Source: Bacillota bacterium (GTDB lineage: Bacteria; Bacillota_A; Clostridia; DSM-8532). Taken from it: a stretch of DNA of 9,180 nucleotides. The notes below the pieces were generated by a model. That model had not been told where the DNA came from and did not search any database. It was given only the letters and a program-made list of their open reading frames with translations. Position 1 is the stretch's first letter; each line of letters opens with the position of its first letter. The stretch is from the NCBI GenBank assembly GCA_023424865.1, contig JAFADM010000073.1, positions 1 through 9,180 of the forward strand. Direction: 5' to 3'. The position numbers were made by a program, and so were the translations under genes. Below, piece by piece: positions 1-5,864 of this stretch.

Positions 1-14
1 ATAATCCGGTTCAT
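1..14 (-). CDS. Possible start of a further operon gene, cut by the window edge
   Basis: The TGA stop of the amidohydrolase (17-15) is followed with no gap by an ATG at 14-12. This is the same TGA-ATG junction that links the two hydrolase genes at 1418-1413. A second ATG at 18-16 overlaps the stop codon in another frame. Only four or five codons are visible, so no product can be named and the frame cannot be decided. The purine-rich stretch AAAGAGA about 10 bases upstream is a weak ribosome binding site. The call rests on junction geometry alone. It suggests the operon continues beyond the left edge. Confidence 0.3.
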
Positions 15-1415
15 TCATTCAATCTCTTTCATAATCCTGCCAATTCGTTCCACTATTTCCTCCTCGGCAACGGTTTGGAGCCTTCCGTTTTCTACGGTGG
101 TAATACCGCCTGCAACCACCTTCTTTATTGCCGTGGGCTGCATGGAGTACACAATATTAGGAAGAATCTGTTCCTTTGAGGACGAGATGGGCTGCATGGA
201 AAAATCGTTTACGCTTATGGCTGTAAAATCAGCCCTCATGCCCTCCTCAAGACGTCCCACAGGTAAATCCAGTATGCGGCCTCCGTTTTCCGTTCCCATG
301 CGAAAGGCCTGCTGGTAATTAACGCACATGGCGTCACAGGTTTTTGCTTTCTGCAAAAGGGGGGCCATACGCATTTCTTCAAAGACACTGTTGCGGTTAT
401 TGCTGCAGGCGCCGTCGCTTCCCAGTCCAATGGTCACTCCCGCCCGTTCCATAGCCACGATATCCGTTATACCGTCGGCTAGAAACATGTTGCTGGAGGG
501 GCAATAAGCCAGGCTTCCCTTTCTGGCGCCAAACAGCTCGATTTCCGAGGGCTTTAAGTAAACGCCGTGAACCATCACCATGGATTCGTCCACCACCCCC
601 AGCTTATCAAGGGCTTCAATGGTGGTAAGGCCTCCGTGGGCCGCTTTGCATTCCTCCACCTCAAAGGGCTCTTCAGCCACATGAATGTGAAAGCGGGTAC
701 CAAGGTCTTTTGCCAGGCTGTGACCTGCCTGTATCATTTCCGGGGTCGCGGCATGAAGGCTGTGAGGTGCAGGCACAACCGAAACCTGGGGGTCTCCTTT
801 TAAGGACAGGGCCAGCTGACGGGTATTTGAAACCGCCTGGCTTACCGTTTCCCGGTAGCCCACAGGGGCTCCCGGCCAATCGTAAAGCGTACGGGCCAGC
901 ACCAGGCGGATGCCGATATCCCTGGCCGCCCGGATAATCATTTCATCGCTTTCCAGGCCGAAATTATGAAGGTAAAAAAAGTCACACACCGTAGTAACGC
1001 CGCATTTCATCATTTCGCCAAAGGCAAAGAGGGCGCCTCCGTAGATATGCTCCCGGGTTAGCCTTGGGGAATAGCGGTAAAGTGCCTTATCACGCCACTC
1101 CAGAAAGGGCCGATCGCAGCAGAGGCCCCGAAGCAGGCTCTGAAAGCTGTGGTTGTGCACATTGACTGTCCCGGGCACAATGACCTCATCCTTAAGATAC
1201 TCAATGGGAGCATGTGGATAGCTTTTAATGAGGGTATCCAGCGGTCCAGTCTTTTCAATAAGCCCTTTGGCGGCCACCAGGGCATAATTTTCTTCAAAAA
1301 CCTCGTTGACATAAAGATATCGGGGTGCGTAAATGCGTGCATCTTTTTGCGGGGCATTAACTCGTATTTCTGTTTCCATAGGGTAAATTCGTGTTTCTAT
1401 CTCCTTGGCATTCAT
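15..1415 (-). CDS. Amidohydrolase-superfamily deaminase/deiminase, HutF-like (COG0402 type)
   Basis: This 466-residue protein is a metal-dependent amidohydrolase of the cytosine deaminase / SsnA / HutF group. The metal and catalytic landmarks are in order: HNH at 87-89, PHSLHAATPE near 217-226, HIHVAEEPFEVE at 243-254, the His of VHG at 283, and LGSDGA with Asp334. The segments DFFYLHN (145-151), PHSL and HIHVAEE resemble formimidoylglutamate deiminase (HutF) more than SsnA or atrazine hydrolases. The family removes ammonia from C=NH or C-NH2 groups in the cytosol, but the substrate here is unknown. The start follows an AAGGAG sequence about 9 bases upstream. The ATG abuts the TGA of the upstream M20 gene, so the two are very likely translationally coupled and act in one pathway. 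Met13 is an alternative start. Fold assignment is firm; HutF-like chemistry is inferred. Confidence 0.85.
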   Translation of the reverse strand: MNAKEIETRIYPMETEIRVNAPQKDARIYAPRYLYVNEVFEENYALVAAKGLIEKTGPLDTLIKSYPHAPIEYLKDEVIVPGTVNVHNHSFQSLLRGLCCDRPFLEWRDKALYRYSPRLTREHIYGGALFAFGEMMKCGVTTVCDFFYLHNFGLESDEMIIRAARDIGIRLVLARTLYDWPGAPVGYRETVSQAVSNTRQLALSLKGDPQVSVVPAPHSLHAATPEMIQAGHSLAKDLGTRFHIHVAEEPFEVEECKAAHGGLTTIEALDKLGVVDESMVMVHGVYLKPSEIELFGARKGSLAYCPSSNMFLADGITDIVAMERAGVTIGLGSDGACSNNRNSVFEEMRMAPLLQKAKTCDAMCVNYQQAFRMGTENGGRILDLPVGRLEEGMRADFTAISVNDFSMQPISSSKEQILPNIVYSMQPTAIKKVVAGGITTVENGRLQTVAEEEIVERIGRIMKEIE

Positions 1416-2729
1416 TCAGTCCAGCTCCTTATCCAGTTTGAGAATTATTTGAAGCAGTGCGTCAGCCGCTTTCTTTACATCTTCCTCAGTGGTGTATTCC
1501 TCCGGACAATGGCTTTTCCCGTCCATGCTTCTTACAAACAGCATGCCGGTGGGGGCTATGGATTGAATATGGGCTGCGTCATGTCCTGCCATGCTAACCA
1601 GTGGCGGCATACCCTCACCCATTTCGGAAAGCACCTCACGGGTGGTCTTTAATATTCCCCGATCCAAAGCAACCGGAGGCTGATCCAGTATTACCTTTCT
1701 TTCAAGTGCAACGCCTCTATCCCTTTCAATTTCGGCGTGAGTCAGATGCAGACCCTCTAAAACCCTTTCCCTGCTTTCCTTTGCCACGCTCCGCAGCTCC
1801 AGGGTAAGCTCTGTCTCCCCGGGGATAATGTTGGCCGAATTAGGTGTGACCTTAACATACCCGATGGTTCCCGCCGTATTCCCGCCGTCCCCTTGGGATA
1901 CTTCCTTTAAAAGGGACTCAAAGGCCAGACTGAATCGGCAGGCTGCCAGGTAGGCATCGTGCCGATCCGTCATCCGGGTGGTGCCCGCATGGTTGGCTTC
2001 TCCTTTAAAGCGAATGCTTTCCCGGTAGATGCCTGTAATTTGGGAAACGGCTGCAAGGGACAGGTTTTTATCCAGAAGCCGTCTCCCCTGCTCAATATGG
2101 AGCTCGACAAAGGCTGCCAGCGTGTTTTTATTCAGAACCAAATCCTCCCGGCTTAAATCGCCGCCCAGCACCAGAAGCTCTTCCTGAAGGCCTGTGCCGT
2201 CCAGGCTGTTTTTTAAAGCCAGCAGCTTATCCCTCGCCATTTTTCCCGTTACAGCCTTGCTGCCCAGGGTGGACACCTGATAGGGATTGGGCTCTTCTCC
2301 TGTAAAGGAAACAAGCTCTATGGGATGACGGGTTTGAATACCCTTTTCAATAAGGGTTTCCAAAACCTCTGTTGCAGCCAGTACTCCCAATGCGCCGTCA
2401 AATTTGCCGCCATTGGGAACGGTGTCATGGTGGGATCCGGTCACAATGGGAAGAAGGTCCTCACTTCCCTCCAAACGGATCCAGAGGTTGGCCCCTCCGT
2501 CCACACGGACATTCAGCCTAAGCTTTTCTTCCCAGTAAGCCTTAAGCCAGCCCCTGGCCTCTCTTTCCGCCTGGCTTCCCAGTGCCCGGTCGATGCCTCC
2601 GGCCTCATTCTTTCCTATTTGGGAAAGGGCGCTTAAATTGGCATTAAGACGCTGCCCATTCATTTTTGGCCTCACTTTTTCCTTAGCCTTTTCCTTAATA
2701 GGGCCTTCCTTAAATTCCGATTTATCCAT
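1416..2729 (-). CDS. M20-family Zn-dependent amidohydrolase (N-carbamoyl-L-amino-acid hydrolase / allantoate amidohydrolase type)
   Basis: This 437-residue protein belongs to the hydantoinase/carbamoylase branch of M20 metallopeptidases. Family members hydrolyse a ureido or amide group to release an amino acid, CO2 and ammonia. Visible signatures are GSHHDTVPNGGKFDG (98-112; ligands His100 and Asp111), FTGEEPN (142-148, catalytic Glu145), ELHIEQG (209-215, His211), the lid-domain GEANHAGTTRM (243-253), AGHDAAH (381-387) and SHCPEE (406-411, His407). All expected catalytic residues are present. I chose the ATG at 2729 because GGAGG lies 8 bases upstream. A GTG at 2744 extends the frame by five codons but would include that ribosome binding site. 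The family usually begins near the NGQRLNANLSAL segment, so residues 1-22 are an extra charged stretch, and Met23 (2663) is another possible start. This is the first gene of a coupled pair with the HutF-like enzyme. Substrate unknown; carbamoyl, formyl and allantoate-type are all possible. Confidence 0.88.
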   Translation of the reverse strand: MDKSEFKEGPIKEKAKEKVRPKMNGQRLNANLSALSQIGKNEAGGIDRALGSQAEREARGWLKAYWEEKLRLNVRVDGGANLWIRLEGSEDLLPIVTGSHHDTVPNGGKFDGALGVLAATEVLETLIEKGIQTRHPIELVSFTGEEPNPYQVSTLGSKAVTGKMARDKLLALKNSLDGTGLQEELLVLGGDLSREDLVLNKNTLAAFVELHIEQGRRLLDKNLSLAAVSQITGIYRESIRFKGEANHAGTTRMTDRHDAYLAACRFSLAFESLLKEVSQGDGGNTAGTIGYVKVTPNSANIIPGETELTLELRSVAKESRERVLEGLHLTHAEIERDRGVALERKVILDQPPVALDRGILKTTREVLSEMGEGMPPLVSMAGHDAAHIQSIAPTGMLFVRSMDGKSHCPEEYTTEEDVKKAADALLQIILKLDKELD

Positions 2730-2763
2730 ACCTGCTTCCTCCACTTCATCTTGTTAAAGTGCA

Positions 2764-2808
2764 AAAGAAAAAGAGTGCCGCAAAACGCTTTTACGTTTTA
2801 CGGCACTC
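2764..2808 (-). terminator. Intrinsic terminator (likely attenuator) upstream of the hydrolase operon
   Basis: An inverted repeat pairs 2808-2794 with 2787-2773 around a six-base loop. Read on the minus strand it gives a continuous 15-bp helix with one U-G wobble (2800/2781). On the plus strand the same position would be a C-A mismatch. A T-rich tract (TTTTTCTTTT, 2772-2763) follows directly on the minus strand. This is a strong Rho-independent terminator for leftward transcription. It lies only about 34 bases before the ATG of the M20 gene, downstream of the only promoter-like element seen. That position fits a conditional attenuator, although a plain terminator of the preceding lipid operon cannot be excluded. 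Confidence 0.85.
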
Positions 2809-2919
2809 CCTGTATTCCTGTTTATCATTATGAGGGGGTATGCCCCTCGGCGGCTCGGGTCCGCCTGACTCGCATAACTTCCCTTTAAGGATGCCAGCGA
2901 GGGGTATGTTCCCTTTCAT
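2791..2919 (-). CDS. Possible 42-residue leader peptide ending in the terminator loop
   Basis: An ATG at 2919 opens a 42-codon frame whose TAA stop (2793-2791) falls inside the loop of the terminator hairpin. The peptide is Pro/Gly-rich and charged, for example SGGPEPPRGIPP at residues 18-29, and has no recognised domain. The ribosome binding site is poor: AGGA lies only three bases before the ATG. If translated, a ribosome reaching the stop would cover the 5' arm of the terminator and could favour read-through. There is no run of one regulatory amino acid as in classical attenuators. It could equally be a chance open frame across a structured RNA, and I favour that as the default. Confidence 0.2.
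   Translation of the reverse strand: MKGNIPLAGILKGKLCESGGPEPPRGIPPHNDKQEYRECRKT
2810..2919 (-). ncRNA. Unassigned GC-rich structured leader RNA
   Basis: This GC-rich block sits in an otherwise AT-rich intergenic region, between a -10-like box and the terminator. On the minus strand, 2904-2898 (CCCCTCG) can pair with 2849-2843 (CGAGGGG). That closes a junction holding a stem 2901-2897/2873-2869 and a hairpin 2865-2861/2853-2849 with a seven-base loop. The pairings share or contact some bases at their ends, so not every one can form fully at once. The 2848-2843 strand can instead pair with 2837-2832, a mutually exclusive hairpin, so two states are conceivable. I compared it by memory with TPP, SAM, guanidine, ZTP, glycine, purine, THF and c-di-GMP classes and found no convincing match. 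No strong antiterminator pairing with the terminator arm was found by eye. It may be a riboswitch, a leader-peptide region or a dispersed repeat. Confidence 0.45.
2832..2908. repeat. Imperfect direct repeat GAGGGG(G)TATG within the leader
   Basis: On the plus strand GAGGGGGTATG (2832-2842) recurs as GAGGGGTATG (2899-2908). The first copy is followed by its own inverted partner CCCCTC (2843-2848). The arrangement gives one CCCCTC strand a choice of two complementary partners, which underlies the alternative folds of the leader. Confidence 0.6.
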
Positions 2920-2949
2920 ATATCCTGCTTTCTGTTTGTGGTTTTATTA

Positions 2950-3000
2950 ACAAGCTTCAACAAAACAAACCTTTTTACTATTATAAAACTAAAAGCTTGT
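2950..3000. repeat. Widely spaced 8-bp inverted repeat
   Basis: ACAAGCTT (2950-2957) and AAGCTTGT (2993-3000) are perfect inverted copies separated by 35 bases. They flank the putative -10 box just after the acyltransferase stop codon. No T-tract follows, so this is not a good terminator. It could be a weak stem or an operator-like pair, and chance is also possible. Confidence 0.35.
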
Positions 3001-3008
3001 ATTAATAA
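2980..3008 (-). promoter_or_regulatory. Putative promoter of the hydrolase operon leader
   Basis: A perfect TATAAT lies at 2985-2980 on the minus strand. At 17-bp spacing the -35 position reads TTATTA (3008-3003), a poor match to TTGACA. It overlaps the stop codon of the acyltransferase gene. Predicted initiation near 2973 gives a leader of roughly 245 nt that ends in the terminator before the M20 gene. The -10 is good and the -35 weak, so an activator or another sigma factor is possible. Confidence 0.45.
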
Positions 3009-3622
3009 AGAAGTTTTTTCTTATATTCCTCAAATTCTCTTAAATGCACTTTTTCAACCCTTCCCAGAGTTTCGATTTCTCCCTTTATAGAGCAAAACGG
3101 AAGGGGAATAACGTATTTGTCCCATCTCCGGTTAATTCGGAGAATACGTTTATAGGTGAAGCGAATGTAAAGTAATTCCTTCTCAGCCTCCGATGCAAGG
3201 AGGAAAAGAAGCTTTTTGGGCTCATGCAAGGGGCCCACCGGACCATCCAGAGCCGTCGCCAGAATACTGCCGCCGCTGCGGCTCTCCTCCTTCAATTCCT
3301 TAAAAAAGGGCTTTATTTTTAACCCGTCAGGAAGACGCAGGGTTGTAGCTCCAAAGCTTTCAATGATTTGCTCAATGACATCGCCCCGGGTGTCCGCCGT
3401 AACAATGACCTTTACATTTTTAAAGCCCCTGGCCAGCGTCATCAGCACCAGCTGCATGCTCACGCTGTCACCGTGCCAATAACCAAAAACACAATTAGGA
3501 CTTATTTTTTCAGTTCCATGAACCTCCACTTTTCCGGTCTTTGCAACAAATTTCAGATAGTTAAGAAATATTTTTCCAATCATAGTGTGATTTTTTGAAG
3601 GAGTCGTCTTTTTTTGTTTCAT
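3002..3622 (-). CDS. DUF374 / lysophospholipid acyltransferase-like protein
   Basis: This protein, 206 residues from the chosen start, resembles the DUF374 branch of the LPLAT superfamily, membrane-associated acyltransferases acting on lipid or lipid-A-like acceptors. Visible marks are the FGYWHG segment with the candidate catalytic His50, a TADTRGD stretch at 75-81 where the family has its S/D-R-D-G-like motif, and DGPVGP at 126-131, matching the family's DGPRGP. There is no obvious long transmembrane helix. The ATG at 3622 has a GGATGG ribosome binding site 9 bases upstream. An earlier ATG at 3676 has no such site. A later ATG at 3583 would shorten the overlap but also lacks one. The gene overlaps the 3' end of the glycosyltransferase by 62 bases, implying coupled translation. 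The neighbours suggest glycolipid or membrane-lipid modification. Acceptor and acyl donor are unknown. Confidence 0.75.
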   Translation of the reverse strand: MKQKKTTPSKNHTMIGKIFLNYLKFVAKTGKVEVHGTEKISPNCVFGYWHGDSVSMQLVLMTLARGFKNVKVIVTADTRGDVIEQIIESFGATTLRLPDGLKIKPFFKELKEESRSGGSILATALDGPVGPLHEPKKLLFLLASEAEKELLYIRFTYKRILRINRRWDKYVIPLPFCSIKGEIETLGRVEKVHLREFEEYKKKLLY

Positions 3623-4847
3623 GAATCTTTTCCATCCCTTGTAAAAATAGAACGTATTGATAGCTGCGCAGGGCATGGGTAGCTATGGTGTCCGACAAAT
3701 ACTGCCGGGCTTTTTTAAGCGCCTGGAGGCGCATTTTTTCGTAAATTCCCTTATTTGAAACAGCCTGCTCTATCCTTTGCTCCCACAGCTCAGGATCCTT
3801 ATCCGTAACATAGCCGTTGACACCGTCTTCAACCACATCCGAAACACCACTGGCGGTAACGGCTACCACAGGAAGCCCTGACGCCATGGCTTCTAAAAGA
3901 ACAATGCCCTGGGTTTCGGATTCCGAGGCAAATACAAAAAGATCTGTGGCATGATAATAATCCGCTATATCATCATGAGGAATTCTTCCTAAAAAGACGA
4001 TATTCCCCGCCAGCCCCAATTCTTCCACTCTTTTTTCAAGCTCGGGCCTGTAGGAACCATCGCCTATAAGCAACAGCTTAAAACCGTTTCCTTTTCGCTC
4101 TTTGTAAAGACGCATACCCTCCAGGATAAAATCAATGTTTTTCTCTTTTTCAAGCCGTGAAACACTGCAAAAAAGGTGGGTATCGTTTTTCCTGAATTTT
4201 TCCCTTATTTCCTGGGCCTTAAGGGGATCAAACTCAAAATCCCTGTGGGAAATACCGGTGGGCATAACCTCTACATTAATCGTCCCGTGATCCTCCAGGT
4301 ATTTTTTCATACTGGGGGTTGGTGCAAAAACCAAATCACATTGGTTAGTAAAGATACGATTGTGCACCGTAATCAGCTTTTCTCCCCCATCCCACAACAG
4401 CTTCTTTACAAGTGTTTTAACACGGGGATGCTTTCCCTTGTTGCAGTATTTCTGAATTTTTTCAAAGGGAGCAAGATAATGGAGGTATTGCTCATACCGG
4501 GTGTGGTAGGTAAAGACCACGGGAATGTCGTATTTCTTACCCAGATATTGGGCAGTATAGCCCATCATCATGGGATGATGCACATGGATAACGTCAAAGG
4601 CCAGGGACGAAAAGGTTTTTTCAATGGTATTCTCAAAAAGATAGGGAACGATAAATTCCCCCTTTAAACGTTTTTTTCGACCCTTATAGCGGATTACAAA
4701 GGGTTCTTCCTTTTCATTGCCATAACTTGGGGCAAAAATATAAACTTCGTGATTTAAAGCTCTGAGGCCGTCTGCCAGACGTTCGATGGATATGGGCACG
4801 CCGCCCACATAAGGCTTATAGTTATTCGTCAGCATGGCGATTCTCAT
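3561..4847 (-). CDS. GT4-family glycosyltransferase, probably diacylglycerol or glycolipid type
   Basis: This 428-residue protein is a retaining GT-B glycosyltransferase of family 4. The N-terminal acceptor domain starts with MRIAMLTNNYKPYVGGVP, containing the GGVP glycine loop at 15-18. HVHHP (88-92) and the segment TYHTRYEQYLHY (113-124) resemble LafA-like and other Firmicute diacylglycerol glucosyltransferases. The C-terminal donor domain shows SRLEKEKN (230-237), IGDGSYR (261-267) and the EX7E motif with Glu311 and Glu319, followed by AMASGLPVV. The last 25 residues are basic and poorly conserved, and they overlap the acyltransferase gene in another frame. AGGAGG lies 7 bases before the ATG. 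The neighbours DedA and DUF374 fit a membrane glycolipid role such as anchor synthesis, although a cell-wall or exopolysaccharide acceptor remains possible. Family assignment is firm; the acceptor is inferred. Confidence 0.9.
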   Translation of the reverse strand: MRIAMLTNNYKPYVGGVPISIERLADGLRALNHEVYIFAPSYGNEKEEPFVIRYKGRKKRLKGEFIVPYLFENTIEKTFSSLAFDVIHVHHPMMMGYTAQYLGKKYDIPVVFTYHTRYEQYLHYLAPFEKIQKYCNKGKHPRVKTLVKKLLWDGGEKLITVHNRIFTNQCDLVFAPTPSMKKYLEDHGTINVEVMPTGISHRDFEFDPLKAQEIREKFRKNDTHLFCSVSRLEKEKNIDFILEGMRLYKERKGNGFKLLLIGDGSYRPELEKRVEELGLAGNIVFLGRIPHDDIADYYHATDLFVFASESETQGIVLLEAMASGLPVVAVTASGVSDVVEDGVNGYVTDKDPELWEQRIEQAVSNKGIYEKMRLQALKKARQYLSDTIATHALRSYQYVLFLQGMEKIHETKKDDSFKKSHYDWKNIS

Positions 4848-4914
4848 GACTCTTCCTCCTAAGGTAATGTTATAGTTGAATTTCTAATGTTCTTATAACC
4901 GGAAAAGGTCCTTT

Positions 4915-5013
4915 CTAACGTAAAAAATATCGGAAGCAGACATCCAAAAACCACCCTAAGCATTCTATTACAATAATAATGATATACAAGGGCAATGTCA
5001 ATTCACAGTAATT
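4915..5013 (-). other. Out-of-frame continuation of DedA encoding a hydrophobic segment
   Basis: From the AAA codon at 5015-5013 the -1 frame stays open for 32 codons, to a TAG at 4917-4915. It encodes a membrane-like stretch containing LPLYIIIIVIECLGWFL. DedA proteins normally end in one more transmembrane helix, which the annotated frame lacks. Restoring this frame would give a 201-residue protein, close to the family's usual length. The switch point is a run of four A bases, a common place for an indel or sequencing error. This is read directly from the bases; that it is a former or real DedA C-terminus is inference. Confidence 0.5.
4973..5001 (-). promoter_or_regulatory. Putative sigma-A promoter for the glycosyltransferase-acyltransferase pair
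   Basis: TTGACA (5001-4996) and TATTAT (4978-4973) are separated by exactly 17 bases, an almost consensus vegetative promoter. The -35 overlaps the DedA stop codon. Initiation near 4966 would give a leader of about 120 nt before the glycosyltransferase ATG, with no clear hairpin. The same bases also encode the hydrophobic continuation of DedA in the -1 frame, so the match may partly reflect coding sequence. Confidence 0.5.
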
Positions 5014-5519
5014 TTGAGAATTTTAAAGACCGCGTCACCGAAAACATAGCCGGCACCTACGAAAACCGTATTCCAGATGATAATGCCAAAAGTTGAAAAA
5101 AGCGTATAACTAAGAAAATCCATTTTGAGTACACCGGCCGGTATGGAAATAATGGTTCTCACCATGGGCAAAAGTTTACCCACAAAAACACCCCAACCAC
5201 CCTTGGTGCGTATCCGCTCAATGGTATTATCTATGATGGGCTTATGCTTTGGAAACCGCTGAATGTATTTGGATATTACAATTTCACCGCCGAATCGCCC
5301 TACAAAATAGAGTATCCAGCTGCCTAGAAGACCCGCCAGTACGGACAAAAAAAGAGCCGTTCCAAGGCCTATTCCGCCCTTAGCAGCCCATATTCCCGCC
5401 ATGGGCATAATTATCCCTGCGGGAAATCCCGGCAGATTCAAATATTCCAGTAACACAACAACAAATAATGCAAGACCACCGTATTGGTAAAAATAATGTG
5501 TCAGTGTTTGTGCGGTCAT
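4998..5519 (-). CDS. DedA-family (VTT domain) membrane protein, C-terminally short
   Basis: This 173-residue integral membrane protein belongs to the DedA/VTT family, linked in bacteria to membrane homeostasis and undecaprenyl-phosphate or phospholipid flipping. The motifs are in family order: Glu25 and the PGFPAG re-entrant loop (30-35), GRFGG (74-78), GKLLPMVRTIISIPAG (114-129) with the conserved Arg121, Trp149, and GYVFGD (157-162). Hydrophobic segments lie near 13-30, 35-70, 110-130 and 138-160. The usual last helix is missing: the frame ends 11 residues after GYVFGD, and a hydrophobic continuation sits in the -1 frame. AAAGGAG lies 4 bases before the ATG, slightly close but strong. It is first in a lipid-themed group with the glycosyltransferase and acyltransferase. 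Function may be reduced if the truncation is real. Confidence 0.85.
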   Translation of the reverse strand: MTAQTLTHYFYQYGGLALFVVVLLEYLNLPGFPAGIIMPMAGIWAAKGGIGLGTALFLSVLAGLLGSWILYFVGRFGGEIVISKYIQRFPKHKPIIDNTIERIRTKGGWGVFVGKLLPMVRTIISIPAGVLKMDFLSYTLFSTFGIIIWNTVFVGAGYVFGDAVFKILKITVN

Positions 5520-5615
5520 AATTCTCCTTTAAGTTCATATAATTTGCTGCCTGACGGACAACTTTCCAAATCTGCACAGAAGGCTGTCTACCCGCTATTC
5601 TTATGCTTCCAGTAC

Positions 5616-5645
5616 ATTTTAAGACATAAATCTTAAAACAAACAA
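5616..5645 (-). promoter_or_regulatory. Possible promoter with embedded palindrome upstream of dedA
   Basis: TTGTTT (5645-5640) and TAAAAT (5621-5616) are spaced 18 bases apart, about 100 bases upstream of the DedA ATG. Between and partly over them lies a perfect 8-bp inverted repeat, TTTTAAGA-N6-TCTTAAAA (5617-5638), in a typical operator position. A second candidate, TTGTAA-N17-TAAAAT, lies at 5749-5721. The region is very AT-rich, so chance matches are expected. Apart from these, I see no gene between 5530 and 5826. Confidence 0.35.
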
Positions 5646-5825
5646 ATTAATTAATTAAAGATTTTATTAAGATTCATTAGAATTGTATGATAAAAAAGGA
5701 TTTAGAAACCTATTAGTTCTATTTTATTACACAATTGGATAATTTACAATAGATGTTCCAGTCTGCTGAGAAAACGCTACGGAAAGCAGAAATTCTGTCG
5801 GATTCGAAGTGTCGAAAAAGAAAAC

Positions 5826-5856
5826 AAAAAAACCCTGAAAGCCTTACGCAATCAGG
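5826..5856 (-). terminator. Intrinsic terminator after the tRNA genes
   Basis: On the minus strand CCTGA (5856-5852 read as complement) pairs with TCAGG (5838-5834). Partial pairing inside the stem is possible. A run of seven T residues (5832-5826) follows after one base. It sits about 10 bases past the CCA end of tRNA-Thr. The stem is short and imperfect, but the position and T-tract are right for the tRNA transcript. Confidence 0.6.
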
Positions 5857-5864
5857 ATTTGTTC

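Noticed and set aside
1149..1652. 167-codon plus-strand frame
   Set aside because: It lies opposite two well-supported enzyme genes and their junction and has no recognisable domain.
2730..2744. GTG start for the M20 gene at 2744
   Set aside because: Its first codons are themselves the GGAGG ribosome binding site of the ATG at 2729.
2829..2912. TPP-riboswitch-like words on the plus strand (GATGCCAGCGAGGGG)
   Set aside because: The CTGAGA core is missing, the arms do not fit, and there is no plus-strand gene downstream.
3002..3676. Longer acyltransferase start at 3676
   Set aside because: No ribosome binding site lies before it, and the extra residues fall upstream of the family's usual N-terminus.
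5000..5020. Programmed -1 frameshift in dedA
   Set aside because: There is no X-XXY-YYZ slippery heptamer with a downstream stem. A simple indel is more likely.
5762..5790. TCTGCT/AGCAGA inverted repeat after the tRNA terminator
   Set aside because: Only six pairs with a long loop and no T-tract. Likely chance.
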